From assembly GCA_002781365.1 (NCBI GenBank), contig PETN01000094.1, positions 1 to 64,000 on the forward strand: a DNA stretch of 64,000 bases, in the 5' to 3' direction. Both the position numbers and the translations under genes were made by a program. The notes under the pieces are model-generated. The model was not told the origin of the DNA. It saw nothing but the letters and a program-made list of their open reading frames with translations, and did not search any database. The DNA is from Sulfurimonas sp. CG01_land_8_20_14_3_00_36_23. GTDB lineage: Bacteria > Campylobacterota > Campylobacteria > Campylobacterales > Sulfurimonadaceae. Of this stretch, positions 8,594 to 17,542 are shown piece after piece; the stretch's first letter is position 1, and each line of letters starts with the position of its first letter.

Positions 8594-8631
8594 ATTTTTT
8601 GTTAAAGATTCTTAAAGGTTATAGTAAAGCA

Positions 8632-9438
8632 ATGGGTAAATATGAGCAAATTTCAGACTATCTGCAACGATTTTTAGAGAACGAAGTTAAAAAAACGGGT
8701 ATCCATAAAGTGGTAGTTGGTTTGAGTGGTGGGCTTGATTCTGCCGTTGTAGCTGTTCTTGCTCAAAAAGTTTTTCAAGATGATTTATTATGTGTGAAAA
8801 TGCCTTCACACTACTCATCTCAAAGCTCTTTAGATGATGCAGATGAGCTCTGTAGGGATTTTCAAATGAACTCTGTTGTCGCATCTATTGAGCCAATGCT
8901 CAAAGCGTATGAAGCGTTAAATCCTGATATGGACAACTTAAGAAGAGGAAATTTTTCTTCTCGTATGAGAATGGCAACACTTTTTGATATCTCTGCCCGT
9001 GAAAATGCTTTGGTTTTAGGGACGAGTAATAAAAGTGAACTGATGTTGGGATATGGAACACTCTATGGGGATTTATCGAGTGCTGTAAACCCAATCGGGG
9101 ATCTATATAAGAGTGAAGTCTATGCGTTAGCAGAGCATCTCAATATAAGCAGAAGCATTATCAAAAAGCCTCCTTCTGCTGATTTATGGGATGGACAGAG
9201 TGATGAGGCTGATTTAGGGTATAGTTATGCCAAACTAGATGAGGCAATGAAGCTTTATGTTGAAGAGAGACTTAGTAGAGAGGAAATAGTTCAAAGGGGC
9301 ATAGATTCAAAGATGTTAGATATGATAATACAAAAAATATTTCGTAATCATTTCAAGAGAAAAATGCCAGTTATTGCCAAGTTGACTTCAAGAACACTCA
9401 ACCATGATTTTAACTATCCAAGAGATATAACTTTATAA
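8632..9438 (+). CDS. nadE: NAD+ synthetase, ammonia-dependent
   Basis: NadE amidates nicotinic acid adenine dinucleotide to NAD+. The protein is about 268 aa from this start, the size of the short ammonia-using form without a glutaminase domain. The PP-loop SGGLDSAVVAVLAQ, GTSNKSE, GYGTLYGD and the PPSADLWDGQSDE segment are all present. The frame reaches a TTG at 8599, but a TATAAT at 8588 would put that codon on the transcription start, so I use the ATG. It heads the run nadE - DegT aminotransferase - lpxK. Confidence 0.95.
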   Translation: MGKYEQISDYLQRFLENEVKKTGIHKVVVGLSGGLDSAVVAVLAQKVFQDDLLCVKMPSHYSSQSSLDDADELCRDFQMNSVVASIEPMLKAYEALNPDMDNLRRGNFSSRMRMATLFDISARENALVLGTSNKSELMLGYGTLYGDLSSAVNPIGDLYKSEVYALAEHLNISRSIIKKPPSADLWDGQSDEADLGYSYAKLDEAMKLYVEERLSREEIVQRGIDSKMLDMIIQKIFRNHFKRKMPVIAKLTSRTLNHDFNYPRDITL

Positions 9439-9455
9439 GTACAAGGAGATTAAGT

Positions 9456-10577
9456 ATGAGAATTCCATTTTATAGATTAGAGAGCGGACGAGAAGAAGGC
9501 TCAAATGTAAACGATGTTTTAGAACATGATGAGATTAATCAAGTAAAAGAGCTTGAAAAAGAGTTTGCAGCTTATATAGGGGTAGAGGAAGCACTTGCAA
9601 CTTCACATGGTACATCAGCACTTCATTTAGCAATGCTTGCACTTGATTTAAAAAGAGGAGATAAAGTTGTCTGTTCTGTAAATGCACACCCTAATGTACC
9701 TGAAGTTGTGCGTCATTTTGATGCGGAACCTGTTTTTATTGATATTGATCCAGAACATTACAATATGAATCTAGACCTTTTAGAAAATTATCTAGAAGAT
9801 AATCAATCTAAAAAACTTAAAGCCGTGATTCTAACTCATATTGCTGGTAATACAGTGGATTTAGATAGAGTCTACTCTATGGCTACAATCTATGATGTTA
9901 AAATAGTTGAAAATGCTTGTGACTCTTTTGGTGCAACCTATAAAGGTAAAAAGATAGGTTCAACCGGTGCAGATATAACATGCTTTGACTTCTCAGCACA
10001 CCTAAAAAAGAGTATTTGCAATGGAGGAATGATTATCTCCAATGATGATGAGATGATGAAAAGAGCAAGACTTTTACTCAACCATGGTATCGTTAAAGAG
10101 GATGATGCTTTAGAATATATCTATGATATTGTTGATATTGGAAATGATTACTCTTTAAGTCAGCTCAATGCAGGTTTCATCAGAGCACAACTCAAAAAAC
10201 AAGATAAAAATATAAAAAGACAAAGAGAAATCGCTAAAATGTATAACGAGGAACTTGATGGTGTGGAGCATATAACTCTTCCTGCGAATGTAAGTGATGA
10301 AACTCCTTTCTCTTTGTATATAATACAAGTAGATAAAAATCGTGACTCTTTTGCTCTGAGTTTAAGAGAAGCTGCGATTCAAACAGGTCTTTATTACATA
10401 CCGCTTCATCTTTTAGCCTATTATAAAACAAAGTACTCCTTGCGTGTAAATGATTTTCCTATAGCTCTTAAAGCGTATCAGAAATTTTTAGCACTTCCAA
10501 TCTATGCAAGTATGGATGATAAGCAGGTCAAATATGTAATTGACACAATTAAGAAAATAGCAAAAACAAGAGTTTGA
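9456..10577 (+). CDS. DegT/DnrJ/EryC1/StrS sugar aminotransferase
   Basis: This PLP-dependent enzyme of 373 aa normally moves an amino group onto a keto sugar for a surface glycan. Visible features are the SHGTSALHLAM cofactor-binding stretch, ENACDSFGA.YKGKKIG and the PLP lysine, probably K185 in SAHLKKSICNGG. The usual H.x(2)K..TTGEGG pattern is degenerate after the lysine, lacking the GEGG glutamate. The C-terminus with its HLLAYYK and ALPIYASMDD elements is typical. It overlaps lpxK by 4 bases, suggesting a lipopolysaccharide-related role. The actual sugar is unknown. Confidence 0.88.
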   Translation: MRIPFYRLESGREEGSNVNDVLEHDEINQVKELEKEFAAYIGVEEALATSHGTSALHLAMLALDLKRGDKVVCSVNAHPNVPEVVRHFDAEPVFIDIDPEHYNMNLDLLENYLEDNQSKKLKAVILTHIAGNTVDLDRVYSMATIYDVKIVENACDSFGATYKGKKIGSTGADITCFDFSAHLKKSICNGGMIISNDDEMMKRARLLLNHGIVKEDDALEYIYDIVDIGNDYSLSQLNAGFIRAQLKKQDKNIKRQREIAKMYNEELDGVEHITLPANVSDETPFSLYIIQVDKNRDSFALSLREAAIQTGLYYIPLHLLAYYKTKYSLRVNDFPIALKAYQKFLALPIYASMDDKQVKYVIDTIKKIAKTRV

Positions 10578-11485
10578 AAAAACATCTAGTCTTTTGGGTT
10601 GAAGAGTATTTCTACAACCCAACTTCATTCCAAAAAATTCTCTCATTTTTACTGTTGCCACTGAGCTGGCTTTACTGCTTTGGTATGTATCTTAGATATA
10701 AAAACAAAACTCTAGAAGATTTTTCTCTCAAGATAGTGAGTGTTGGAAACCTCAGTGTTGGCGGAAGTGGTAAAACACCCTTAGTCAGTGCCCTAGCTTT
10801 AAGATATGAGAATGTGGCCATCGTTCTTCGTGGATATGGCAGGGAGAGTAAAGGGCTTGTTGTAGTAAAAGAGTCTCAAAAGATTTTATGCGATGTGCGT
10901 ATGAGTGGCGATGAAGCGATGATATATGCACATAAAATTCCACATGCCATAATCATTGTGAGTGAAGATAGAAAAGAGGGGATACTTAAAGCTAAAGAGT
11001 TGGGTGCAAAGTTACTTTTTTTAGATGATGCTTACTCTAAACATGATATAAAAAAGTTAGATATACTCATTGAAGTAGAGAGTAGCAACAAAAGCTGTTT
11101 ACCCTCAGGACCCTTTCGAGAGAGATTATGGGATTCAAAAGATGTTCTTCTTTTGAAAGAGGAGCGAGATTTTAAAAGGGTTGTAGAACTTAAAAATCAA
11201 AAGCCTAAAATGTCACTTGTTACAGCCATAGCAAGACCTAGCCGTTTAGATAGATTTTTACCTGAAGTGATAAGCAAGAACTATTTTGAAGACCATCACG
11301 CTTTTTCTGAAAATGAGCTCCTTGAAGTTTTAAGAAAAGATAAATCAGATTCACTTTTGGTAACGTATAAAGATTTTGTAAAGATAGAGAACTATAATCT
11401 GCCTCTTTCATTGTTAGACCTATCTATGGAAGTGGATGAACGTGTATTTGAAGCCATAGGAAATTATATTGCAAAAGAGAACTAA
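10574..11485 (+). CDS. lpxK: tetraacyldisaccharide 4'-kinase LpxK
   Basis: LpxK phosphorylates the 4' position of the lipid A disaccharide at the inner membrane. The 303-aa protein has an N-terminal hydrophobic anchor (about 21-40), the P-loop region VGNLSVGGSGKTPLV, RGYGR, GDEAMI and LDDAYSKHDI. These match the family order, with DDAY where most have DDGF. The start is TTG at 10574, overlapping the aminotransferase stop. An uptake-like repeat lies at 10940-10948. Confidence 0.94.
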   Translation: MKKHLVFWVEEYFYNPTSFQKILSFLLLPLSWLYCFGMYLRYKNKTLEDFSLKIVSVGNLSVGGSGKTPLVSALALRYENVAIVLRGYGRESKGLVVVKESQKILCDVRMSGDEAMIYAHKIPHAIIIVSEDRKEGILKAKELGAKLLFLDDAYSKHDIKKLDILIEVESSNKSCLPSGPFRERLWDSKDVLLLKEERDFKRVVELKNQKPKMSLVTAIARPSRLDRFLPEVISKNYFEDHHAFSENELLEVLRKDKSDSLLVTYKDFVKIENYNLPLSLLDLSMEVDERVFEAIGNYIAKEN

Positions 11486-11897
11486 AATAGTAAAAACAAT
11501 TTTACAAGTTTTTATCTTTTTTTCAATGTGCTTTAGTACAATGTTGGAAGCTGATTTTATAGATGTTAAAGTTATAAAGTTAAAAAAGGATGAACAAAAG
11601 AAAATTCTTGTAAAATATGACTCAAAAGAAAAACTTTTTCAATTTAGATGGACATTATATAAAAATGATGGACTTGTCGTATTTAGATCTTATGATAAAA
11701 TAGTTGCTCAAAATATACTCTATATAAGAAATAAAAATCAGAGTTTTAGGTTTTACTTGAAGCCAAAAGGCGGTAAATCTTACGATGTGCCTTATGTGTT
11801 AGTTAAATTTAAAGCATTTGACTATGAGACGAATGAAGCTACATTTGAGCTTTATTTATCTGATAAAAATATGCAAATCAGTTTAAAATATTTATGA
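11469..11897 (+). CDS. hypothetical exported protein, 142 aa
   Basis: An N-terminal hydrophobic segment (about residues 9-27) followed by Glu-Ala-Asp looks like a signal peptide, so the product is probably periplasmic. The rest is beta-rich with many Lys, Phe and Tyr. I do not recognise a family. The proposed TTG start overlaps lpxK by 17 bases and has AGGA 7 bases upstream. It lies between lpxK and the prenyl synthase and is probably co-transcribed. Confidence 0.65.
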   Translation: MQKRTKIVKTILQVFIFFSMCFSTMLEADFIDVKVIKLKKDEQKKILVKYDSKEKLFQFRWTLYKNDGLVVFRSYDKIVAQNILYIRNKNQSFRFYLKPKGGKSYDVPYVLVKFKAFDYETNEATFELYLSDKNMQISLKYL

Positions 11898-11914
11898 AAA
11901 TGTGAAGAGGGTGA

Positions 11915-12802
11915 ATGCAAAGAGTTGAACTAGAAATTGCAAGGTTAATAAAAGAGATAGAGTATGACGAGGTTACTAAACTCTTTGCTATGTTAAGCGG
12001 AGGGAAGAGACTTCGGGCAAAATTGATTTTAAAAATAGCACCAAATCATGAAAAAGCTCCTCTTTTAGCAGCAATTGTTGAGTTAATCCATGGTGCAAGT
12101 CTTTTGCATGATGATGTGATTGATGATTCACATACAAGAAGAGGAGTAGCATCAGTGAATGCAACAGAGGGGAGTAAAACAGCAGTCATGCTAGGAGATA
12201 TACTCTATTCAAAAGCCTTTACGGAACTTCTCTCTTTTGATAAAGAAATTGCTAAATGTGTTGCCTCTTCTGTTACGGCTCTCTCTAAGGGTGAAATGCA
12301 AGATGTTAAAATGGCAGATAGATTTAACTCGGATGAGAAAAAGTATCTTGATATGCTCTATCTCAAAACTGCCACGCTCATAGAAGCTGCCGCAACTGCT
12401 TCGGCACTTTTGGCTGGTAAAGATGCTCAAAAACATGCTGTTTATGGGAGAAACTTGGGGCTTTCATTTCAAATTATTGATGACATTTTAGATATTACAT
12501 CGGATGCTACAACACTTGGAAAACCTGCAATGAATGATTTTGTTGAAGGGAAATGTACACTGCCCTATATCTACCTTTATGAAGCTCTCAATGAAGAGGA
12601 TAAAAAAAGGTTAGAGCGTTCACATGCTCAAAAGACAGAAGAGAGTGAAACTCTTTGGATAAAAGAGAAGATGAAAGAGAATGAAAGTATAGAGAAATCT
12701 TTTTTGTTAGCGCAAAAACTTTCATACGAAGCGATGCAGGCTGTTGAAGATGATAAAGAGCTTGTATCGATTCTAGAAACCATGATAAAAAGAAGTTACT
12801 AA
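11915..12802 (+). CDS. ispB: polyprenyl diphosphate synthase (quinone side chain)
   Basis: This 295-aa trans-prenyltransferase has the first Asp-rich motif HDDVIDDSHTRRG (about 65-77), GDILYSKAF and the second Asp-rich motif FQIIDDILDITSD. It makes the long isoprenoid tail of menaquinone. Chain length cannot be read safely from sequence. GAGG precedes the ATG. It overlaps hemA by one base (TAATG). Prenyl synthase-hemA-proS-hemC order is shared with Helicobacter, which supports the assignment. Confidence 0.92.
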   Translation: MQRVELEIARLIKEIEYDEVTKLFAMLSGGKRLRAKLILKIAPNHEKAPLLAAIVELIHGASLLHDDVIDDSHTRRGVASVNATEGSKTAVMLGDILYSKAFTELLSFDKEIAKCVASSVTALSKGEMQDVKMADRFNSDEKKYLDMLYLKTATLIEAAATASALLAGKDAQKHAVYGRNLGLSFQIIDDILDITSDATTLGKPAMNDFVEGKCTLPYIYLYEALNEEDKKRLERSHAQKTEESETLWIKEKMKENESIEKSFLLAQKLSYEAMQAVEDDKELVSILETMIKRSY

Positions 12803-14064
12803 TGCACTATCTAGTTATAAGTTTTACACATAAAAATTCGACAATGGAGATAAGAGAGCAATTATCTTATCCAAATGAACAGAATAAACATGAATGTTTA
12901 AAAAAATTAATGAGTTGTGATTCTATCTTTGAATCTATTTTAATCTCAACATGCAACAGAATGGAAGTATTTTGTAATTGTAATAATATTGCACTCGCTA
13001 CAGAGCATATTTTTGATATGTTAAGTAAGCACTCTGGCATTAGCATGGAAGAGTTACATGAGCGTGCCGACGTCTTTGATGATAGTACTGCAATTCACCA
13101 TATCTTCAGTGTTGCATCTTCATTAGACTCTATGGTCATTGGTGAAACGCAAATTGCAGGGCAATTAAAAGATGCCTTTAGATTTTCATTTGACAATGGC
13201 TACTGTGGGAAAAAACTTGCTCGCGTTATGAAAAATGCTTTTAAGTGTGCAGCTAAAGTGAGAAATGCAACAGATATTTCATCTAAGCCTGTTTCTATAG
13301 CGAGTGTCGCTGTCTCGAAATTGAAGTCTGTTGTAGATGAAATTAAAGATAAGAAAGCACTCATTATTGGTGTGGGTGAAATGTCTGAAATTAGTGCAAA
13401 ACATTTAGTCTCTGCTGGTGCTGATGTTTACATCATGAATAGAACAAAGCACAAAGCAGAACTTTTAGCAAAAGCGTGTGGGGCAAATGTTATGAACTTT
13501 GAACAACTTCCACATGCCGTAAATGGTTTTGAAATCATCTTTACAGCAACTTCCTCCCCTGAACCAATTATTACAGATGAGATAATAAAGCCACGTGATT
13601 TTAATCGATATTGGTTTGACTTAGCGCTTCCAAGAGATATTCAACATACTCCTAGTGAGAAAATAGATCTTTTTATTATAGATGATTTAAAAAATATTGT
13701 CGATGAAAATATAGGGCATAGAGAAGAGTCATCAAGAGCGGCACATGGAATTATAGGTCGTAGTGTTGTTGACTTTTTTGAGTGGCTTAACACTTTAGAT
13801 ATAGAGCCAATGATAAAAGAGATTTACCAAAAAGCGTATCTTTGTGCATCGAATGAGAGTCAAAGAGCTATTGAACATGGTTATATTCCAAAAGAGTATG
13901 AAGAACAAGCGAAAAAAATGTGTGAACAGGCGATTAAAAGATTTTTACATGATACAACAAAAAAAATGAGAAGTGCATCAGAGGATGAACAACCTGATCT
14001 GTTAAGTGCTTCAGTATCGAGTATGATGAAAGATAAAATTGAGATGAGAGAAGGAAACAAGTGA
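12802..14064 (+). CDS. hemA: glutamyl-tRNA reductase
   Basis: HemA reduces glutamyl-tRNA to glutamate semialdehyde, the first step of C5 haem synthesis. The 420-aa protein shows the catalytic [10 protein letters not shown] motif, [13 protein letters not shown], the NADPH-binding [13 protein letters not shown] and FDLALPRDI. It overlaps the prenyl synthase by one base and proS by 4 bases. hemC lies three genes downstream in the same run. An uptake-like repeat is at 13510-13518. Confidence 0.97.
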   Translation: MHYLVISFTHKNSTMEIREQLSYPNEQNKHECLKKLMSCDSIFESILISTCNRMEVFCNCNNIALATEHIFDMLSKHSGISMEELHERADVFDDSTAIHHIFSVASSLDSMVIGETQIAGQLKDAFRFSFDNGYCGKKLARVMKNAFKCAAKVRNATDISSKPVSIASVAVSKLKSVVDEIKDKKALIIGVGEMSEISAKHLVSAGADVYIMNRTKHKAELLAKACGANVMNFEQLPHAVNGFEIIFTATSSPEPIITDEIIKPRDFNRYWFDLALPRDIQHTPSEKIDLFIIDDLKNIVDENIGHREESSRAAHGIIGRSVVDFFEWLNTLDIEPMIKEIYQKAYLCASNESQRAIEHGYIPKEYEEQAKKMCEQAIKRFLHDTTKKMRSASEDEQPDLLSASVSSMMKDKIEMREGNK

Positions 14065-15365
14065 GAAGAAGCAGAGCGTTTATTCCAACAACAAAAGAGG
14101 CACCCTCAGATGCGACTCTACCAAGCCATCAGTTTTTAATTCGAGGCGGCTTTATAAACCAACAAGGGGCAGGACTTTATAACTTTATGCCACTTGGAAA
14201 AATTGTACTTGAAAAAATCCGAGCGATTGTAAAAGAGGAGCTGGACAAGGCAGGTTGTTGTGAAGTACAACTGAGTTTTGTAACACCTTTAAGTTTGTGG
14301 GAAAGAAGTGGTCGTTCCGAAGCGATGGGAAAAGAGATGCTTCGTATATCTGACAGACATGAGAACAGTTTTGTACTTAGCCCTACAAATGAAGAGGCTA
14401 TGGTAGAACTTGTAAAAAATAGAGTTACAAGTTACAAAGATTTACCTCTGAACTTATACCAAATCAATACAAAGTTTCGTGATGAAGCGAGACCAAGATA
14501 TGGACTGATGCGTGGCCGTGAATTTCTTATGAAAGATGGCTACTCTTTCCATGCTTCGACAGAAGATATGGTCAGAGAATTTGATCTCATGGAAGCGACA
14601 TACAAAAAAATCTTCACGAGACTTGGGCTTGATTTTAGAGTTGTTGCTGCTGATAGTGGGGCAATTGGTGGAGAGGGAAGTAAAGAGTTCCATGTTTTAG
14701 CAGATAGCGGTGAAGATACGCTTGTTGTTTGTGAAGCTTGTGAATATGGTGCAAATATTGAGACCATTTTTGAGAGTGAAGAGGAAGTGGATGCTCTCAA
14801 TGAGAAATCTTACGAATCCTTACAAGAAGAGAAGATTGCAGAAAAATGTTCTTGTGGTGGAAAACTTAGCTTTAAAAAAGGGATTGAAGTTGGTCATATT
14901 TTTCAGCTTGGAGATAAATACTCTAGCGCGCTTGAAGCACACTTTAACGATGAAAATGGAAAGCCAAGACCTTTTGAAATGGCAACATTTGGCATAGGTG
15001 TAAGCAGGCTTGTAGCTTCTGTAATAGAACAAAATCACGATGAAAGTGGTTGTATCTGGACAAAAGCAACTGCTCCGTATATGGTCAATATTTTAATCTC
15101 TAACATCAAAGATGAGGCACAAAACAGTTTAGGTGAAGCGCTTTATGCAGAGCTTCAATCTCAGCATGTGGAAGTGATGCTAGATGATAGAAAAGAGAGA
15201 TTTGGTTTTAAGATGAAAGATGCAGAACTTATCGGATTTCCATACACAATCGTCATAGGAAAAGAGCTTGAAAATGGACAAGTACAAATTTTTGACAGAA
15301 GAGCAAAAGAGAATATCTCTGTAAATAAAGATGAGATTATTGAAAAGATAATGGAATTAATATAA
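14061..15365 (+). CDS. proS: prolyl-tRNA synthetase without editing domain
   Basis: A class II synthetase with motif 2 ([17 protein letters not shown]), [23 protein letters not shown] and motif 3 (FGIGVSRLV), then an anticodon-binding domain ([18 protein letters not shown]). It is only 434 aa. Ordinary bacterial ProRS is about 570 aa because an editing (INS) domain of about 180 aa sits between the GED..YGAN and GIEVGHIF elements. Here only about 39 residues join them, containing CSCGGKL, and a CEAC pair lies just before YGAN; together they could bind a metal. The start is GTG, overlapping hemA by 4 bases. Confidence 0.96.
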   Translation: MRRSRAFIPTTKEAPSDATLPSHQFLIRGGFINQQGAGLYNFMPLGKIVLEKIRAIVKEELDKAGCCEVQLSFVTPLSLWERSGRSEAMGKEMLRISDRHENSFVLSPTNEEAMVELVKNRVTSYKDLPLNLYQINTKFRDEARPRYGLMRGREFLMKDGYSFHASTEDMVREFDLMEATYKKIFTRLGLDFRVVAADSGAIGGEGSKEFHVLADSGEDTLVVCEACEYGANIETIFESEEEVDALNEKSYESLQEEKIAEKCSCGGKLSFKKGIEVGHIFQLGDKYSSALEAHFNDENGKPRPFEMATFGIGVSRLVASVIEQNHDESGCIWTKATAPYMVNILISNIKDEAQNSLGEALYAELQSQHVEVMLDDRKERFGFKMKDAELIGFPYTIVIGKELENGQVQIFDRRAKENISVNKDEIIEKIMELI

Positions 15366-15366
15366 G

Positions 15367-15795
15367 ATGATTTATTTTATTGTTTACCTCTTTTTTGAAG
15401 TACTCATATCCGTGAATCTCTCTTCCGCTATTGGCAGTTTGATGACATTTTTTGAAATACTCATAAGTGCTGCTTTTGGAATAATGATATTAATAAACTT
15501 CAGAAAAACATTAGCAGAAAATATGTCAGCTGTCTCTTACAACTGCATAGATTTAAAACAGTTTCAAAGCTTAAACCTTTTTACAATCTTTGGCGCGATT
15601 TTATTAATCCTTCCAGGATTTTTAACGGATATAGTTGGTCTTTTAATGCAGTTTAGTGTTTTTACGACTATGCTTGTTAACCGTTATCATGTAAAATCGG
15701 GCAGTTGTAAAACAGATTTTGAAGCAAATACTATAAAAAAGGATTTAGATGTCATTGATGTTGAAATTATTAGCGATAACACTCTTAGTAAATAG
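15367..15795 (+). CDS. fxsA: FxsA-family membrane protein
   Basis: This 142-aa protein has three or four hydrophobic segments and the FxsA signature GAILLILPGFLTDIVGLLM at about residues 75-93. FxsA in E. coli limits F-plasmid exclusion of phage T7; its normal role is unknown. It lacks obvious catalytic residues. Its 3' end overlaps the thiol-disulfide protein gene by 47 bases. Confidence 0.8.
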   Translation: MIYFIVYLFFEVLISVNLSSAIGSLMTFFEILISAAFGIMILINFRKTLAENMSAVSYNCIDLKQFQSLNLFTIFGAILLILPGFLTDIVGLLMQFSVFTTMLVNRYHVKSGSCKTDFEANTIKKDLDVIDVEIISDNTLSK

Positions 15796-16585
15796 CTCTG
15801 TTTTCGCACTTACTACAGATGAAACGGTTATAAAGTTTTTAGAAAAATCATTTAAGGGCAATCCAAAAATTGTTGCTTTAAAGGTTAATATTGCAGATAA
15901 AGTTGCAGTCCAAAGTATGCAGGGTTGGAGTGCCTATATTGTGGATATTGACGCAACGGTAAAGGCTGAACCTAAAGAGCGTCAAGTAAAACAAAAAATG
16001 ATTTGGTTCTCAAATGGTCAATTGATTACACAGGATTTAATTGATTTGAAAACTGGGGATTCCTTAAAAGATGCTGTTTCTCCTGCTTTTAAAAAAGAAT
16101 ACTACAAAAAAGAGAACTTGATTTATGGAGATGCAGATGCGAAGCATAAGGTAGCAATCTTTTCAGACCCACTCTGTCCCTATTGTAAAAACTTTGTGCC
16201 TAAAGCGATAGAGTTTATGAAAAAAGATGCGAAAAAATTTGCAATCTACTATTATCACTTTCCACTATCTTCACTCCATCCTGCAGCTGTGCAACTTGTA
16301 AAAGCTGCAAGTGTACTCCAGATGAGAGGCTACAAGGATGTTGTACTTAATCTTTATAAAGTAGAGATTGATGCGAGAGAAAAAGATGTCAATAAAATTT
16401 TGGCAGCATTTAACAAAACATTTAAAACAGAGCTAAAAGCAGAAGATTTAACCTCGGAAGCTGTTGTGCAAAACTATGAAAATGACATGAAGATTGCTGA
16501 TGAAGTTATGGTTCAAGGTACTCCAACAATGTTCTTTGATGGAAAACTTGATAAATCTAAAAGAAAATATGAAAAGGCTGAGTAA
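15749..16585 (+). CDS. periplasmic thiol-disulfide oxidoreductase/isomerase (DsbC/DsbG-like)
   Basis: A 278-aa exported thioredoxin-fold protein. It has a signal peptide (about 1-20), an N-terminal domain of about 110 residues as in DsbC/DsbG dimers, then the redox motif DPLCPYCKNF and the cis-Pro element QGTPTMFFDGK. The CPYC motif and domain layout suggest disulfide isomerisation or reduction in the periplasm, perhaps for cytochrome c maturation. The ATG at 15749 follows AAAAAGGA within the end of fxsA. hemC begins 4 bases after its stop. Confidence 0.85.
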   Translation: MSLMLKLLAITLLVNSSVFALTTDETVIKFLEKSFKGNPKIVALKVNIADKVAVQSMQGWSAYIVDIDATVKAEPKERQVKQKMIWFSNGQLITQDLIDLKTGDSLKDAVSPAFKKEYYKKENLIYGDADAKHKVAIFSDPLCPYCKNFVPKAIEFMKKDAKKFAIYYYHFPLSSLHPAAVQLVKAASVLQMRGYKDVVLNLYKVEIDAREKDVNKILAAFNKTFKTELKAEDLTSEAVVQNYENDMKIADEVMVQGTPTMFFDGKLDKSKRKYEKAE

Positions 16586-16588
16586 AAT

Positions 16589-17542
16589 ATGAAAAAACTA
16601 ACAATCGCAACAAGAGGTTCACAACTAGCGCTATGGCAATCAAACCACATTAAAGCTGTTCTAGAAGAACAAAACCCAGGTCTCGTAGTAGAGTTAAATG
16701 TAATTGTAACTACAGGAGATAAAATCATTGATAAGCCTCTTGCGGCAATTGGTGGAAAAGGTCTCTTTTTAAAAGAGCTTGAAGAAGCAATGTTAAGAGG
16801 TGAAGCACAAATTGCTGTTCACTCTCTCAAAGATGTTCCTACAGTAATGCCTGAAGGTCTTATTTTAGCGGCAATTACACAAAGAGAAGATGTAAGAGAT
16901 GCTCTTTTATCTGAAAAGTATGCTGACATTGACTCTTTACCACAAGGGGCTACTGTTGGAACTTCTTCACTGCGTCGTCGTATGCAGATAGAGAAGATTA
17001 GACCTGATTTGAAAATCAAAGATTTAAGAGGAAACGTTGATACAAGAATCAGAAAGTTAAAAGAGGGTGAGTTCGATGCTATCATTCTTGCAGCTGCTGG
17101 TATCAACAGACTTGGCTTTACAGGTTCGGTTACGCATGTTTATCCTATTTCTCTTTATGAGATGATTCCATCTATGGGGCAAGGTGCTCTTGGCATTGAA
17201 GCTGTAAATGATGAAAAAGTTTTAGCAATAGTAGCTAGACTTGAAGATGAGTTTAGTAGAATTGAAACAACAATTGAGAGAGAGTTTGTAGATGAGCTCA
17301 ACGGCGGATGCCATGTTCCAATCGGTGTAAATGCAACAGTTTTAGAGAATGATGATGTTGTCATTAAAGCAGTTCTTGGTCTTCCAAATGGAACAAAAAT
17401 CCTAAGTGATTCTAAAATCATTTCAAAAGATGACTTTAAAGGTGCTGGAAGAGATATGGCAAAAGAGTTTATAAGCAGAGGTGCTAAAGAGATACTTGCT
17501 CTTGCTGAAGAGATGCAAAAAGCAGAGGAAGCAAAGAAATAA
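16589..17542 (+). CDS. hemC: porphobilinogen deaminase
   Basis: HemC joins four porphobilinogen units into hydroxymethylbilane. The 317-aa protein has TRGSQLALWQ, GKGLFLKELE, VHSLKDVPT, GTSSLRRR, LRGNVDTRIRKL and the dipyrromethane cofactor cysteine in LNGGCHVPIG. All family landmarks are intact. It is tightly spaced between the thiol-disulfide gene and ubiD (adjacent stop and start), so the haem and quinone genes look co-expressed. Confidence 0.97.
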   Translation: MKKLTIATRGSQLALWQSNHIKAVLEEQNPGLVVELNVIVTTGDKIIDKPLAAIGGKGLFLKELEEAMLRGEAQIAVHSLKDVPTVMPEGLILAAITQREDVRDALLSEKYADIDSLPQGATVGTSSLRRRMQIEKIRPDLKIKDLRGNVDTRIRKLKEGEFDAIILAAAGINRLGFTGSVTHVYPISLYEMIPSMGQGALGIEAVNDEKVLAIVARLEDEFSRIETTIEREFVDELNGGCHVPIGVNATVLENDDVVIKAVLGLPNGTKILSDSKIISKDDFKGAGRDMAKEFISRGAKEILALAEEMQKAEEAKK

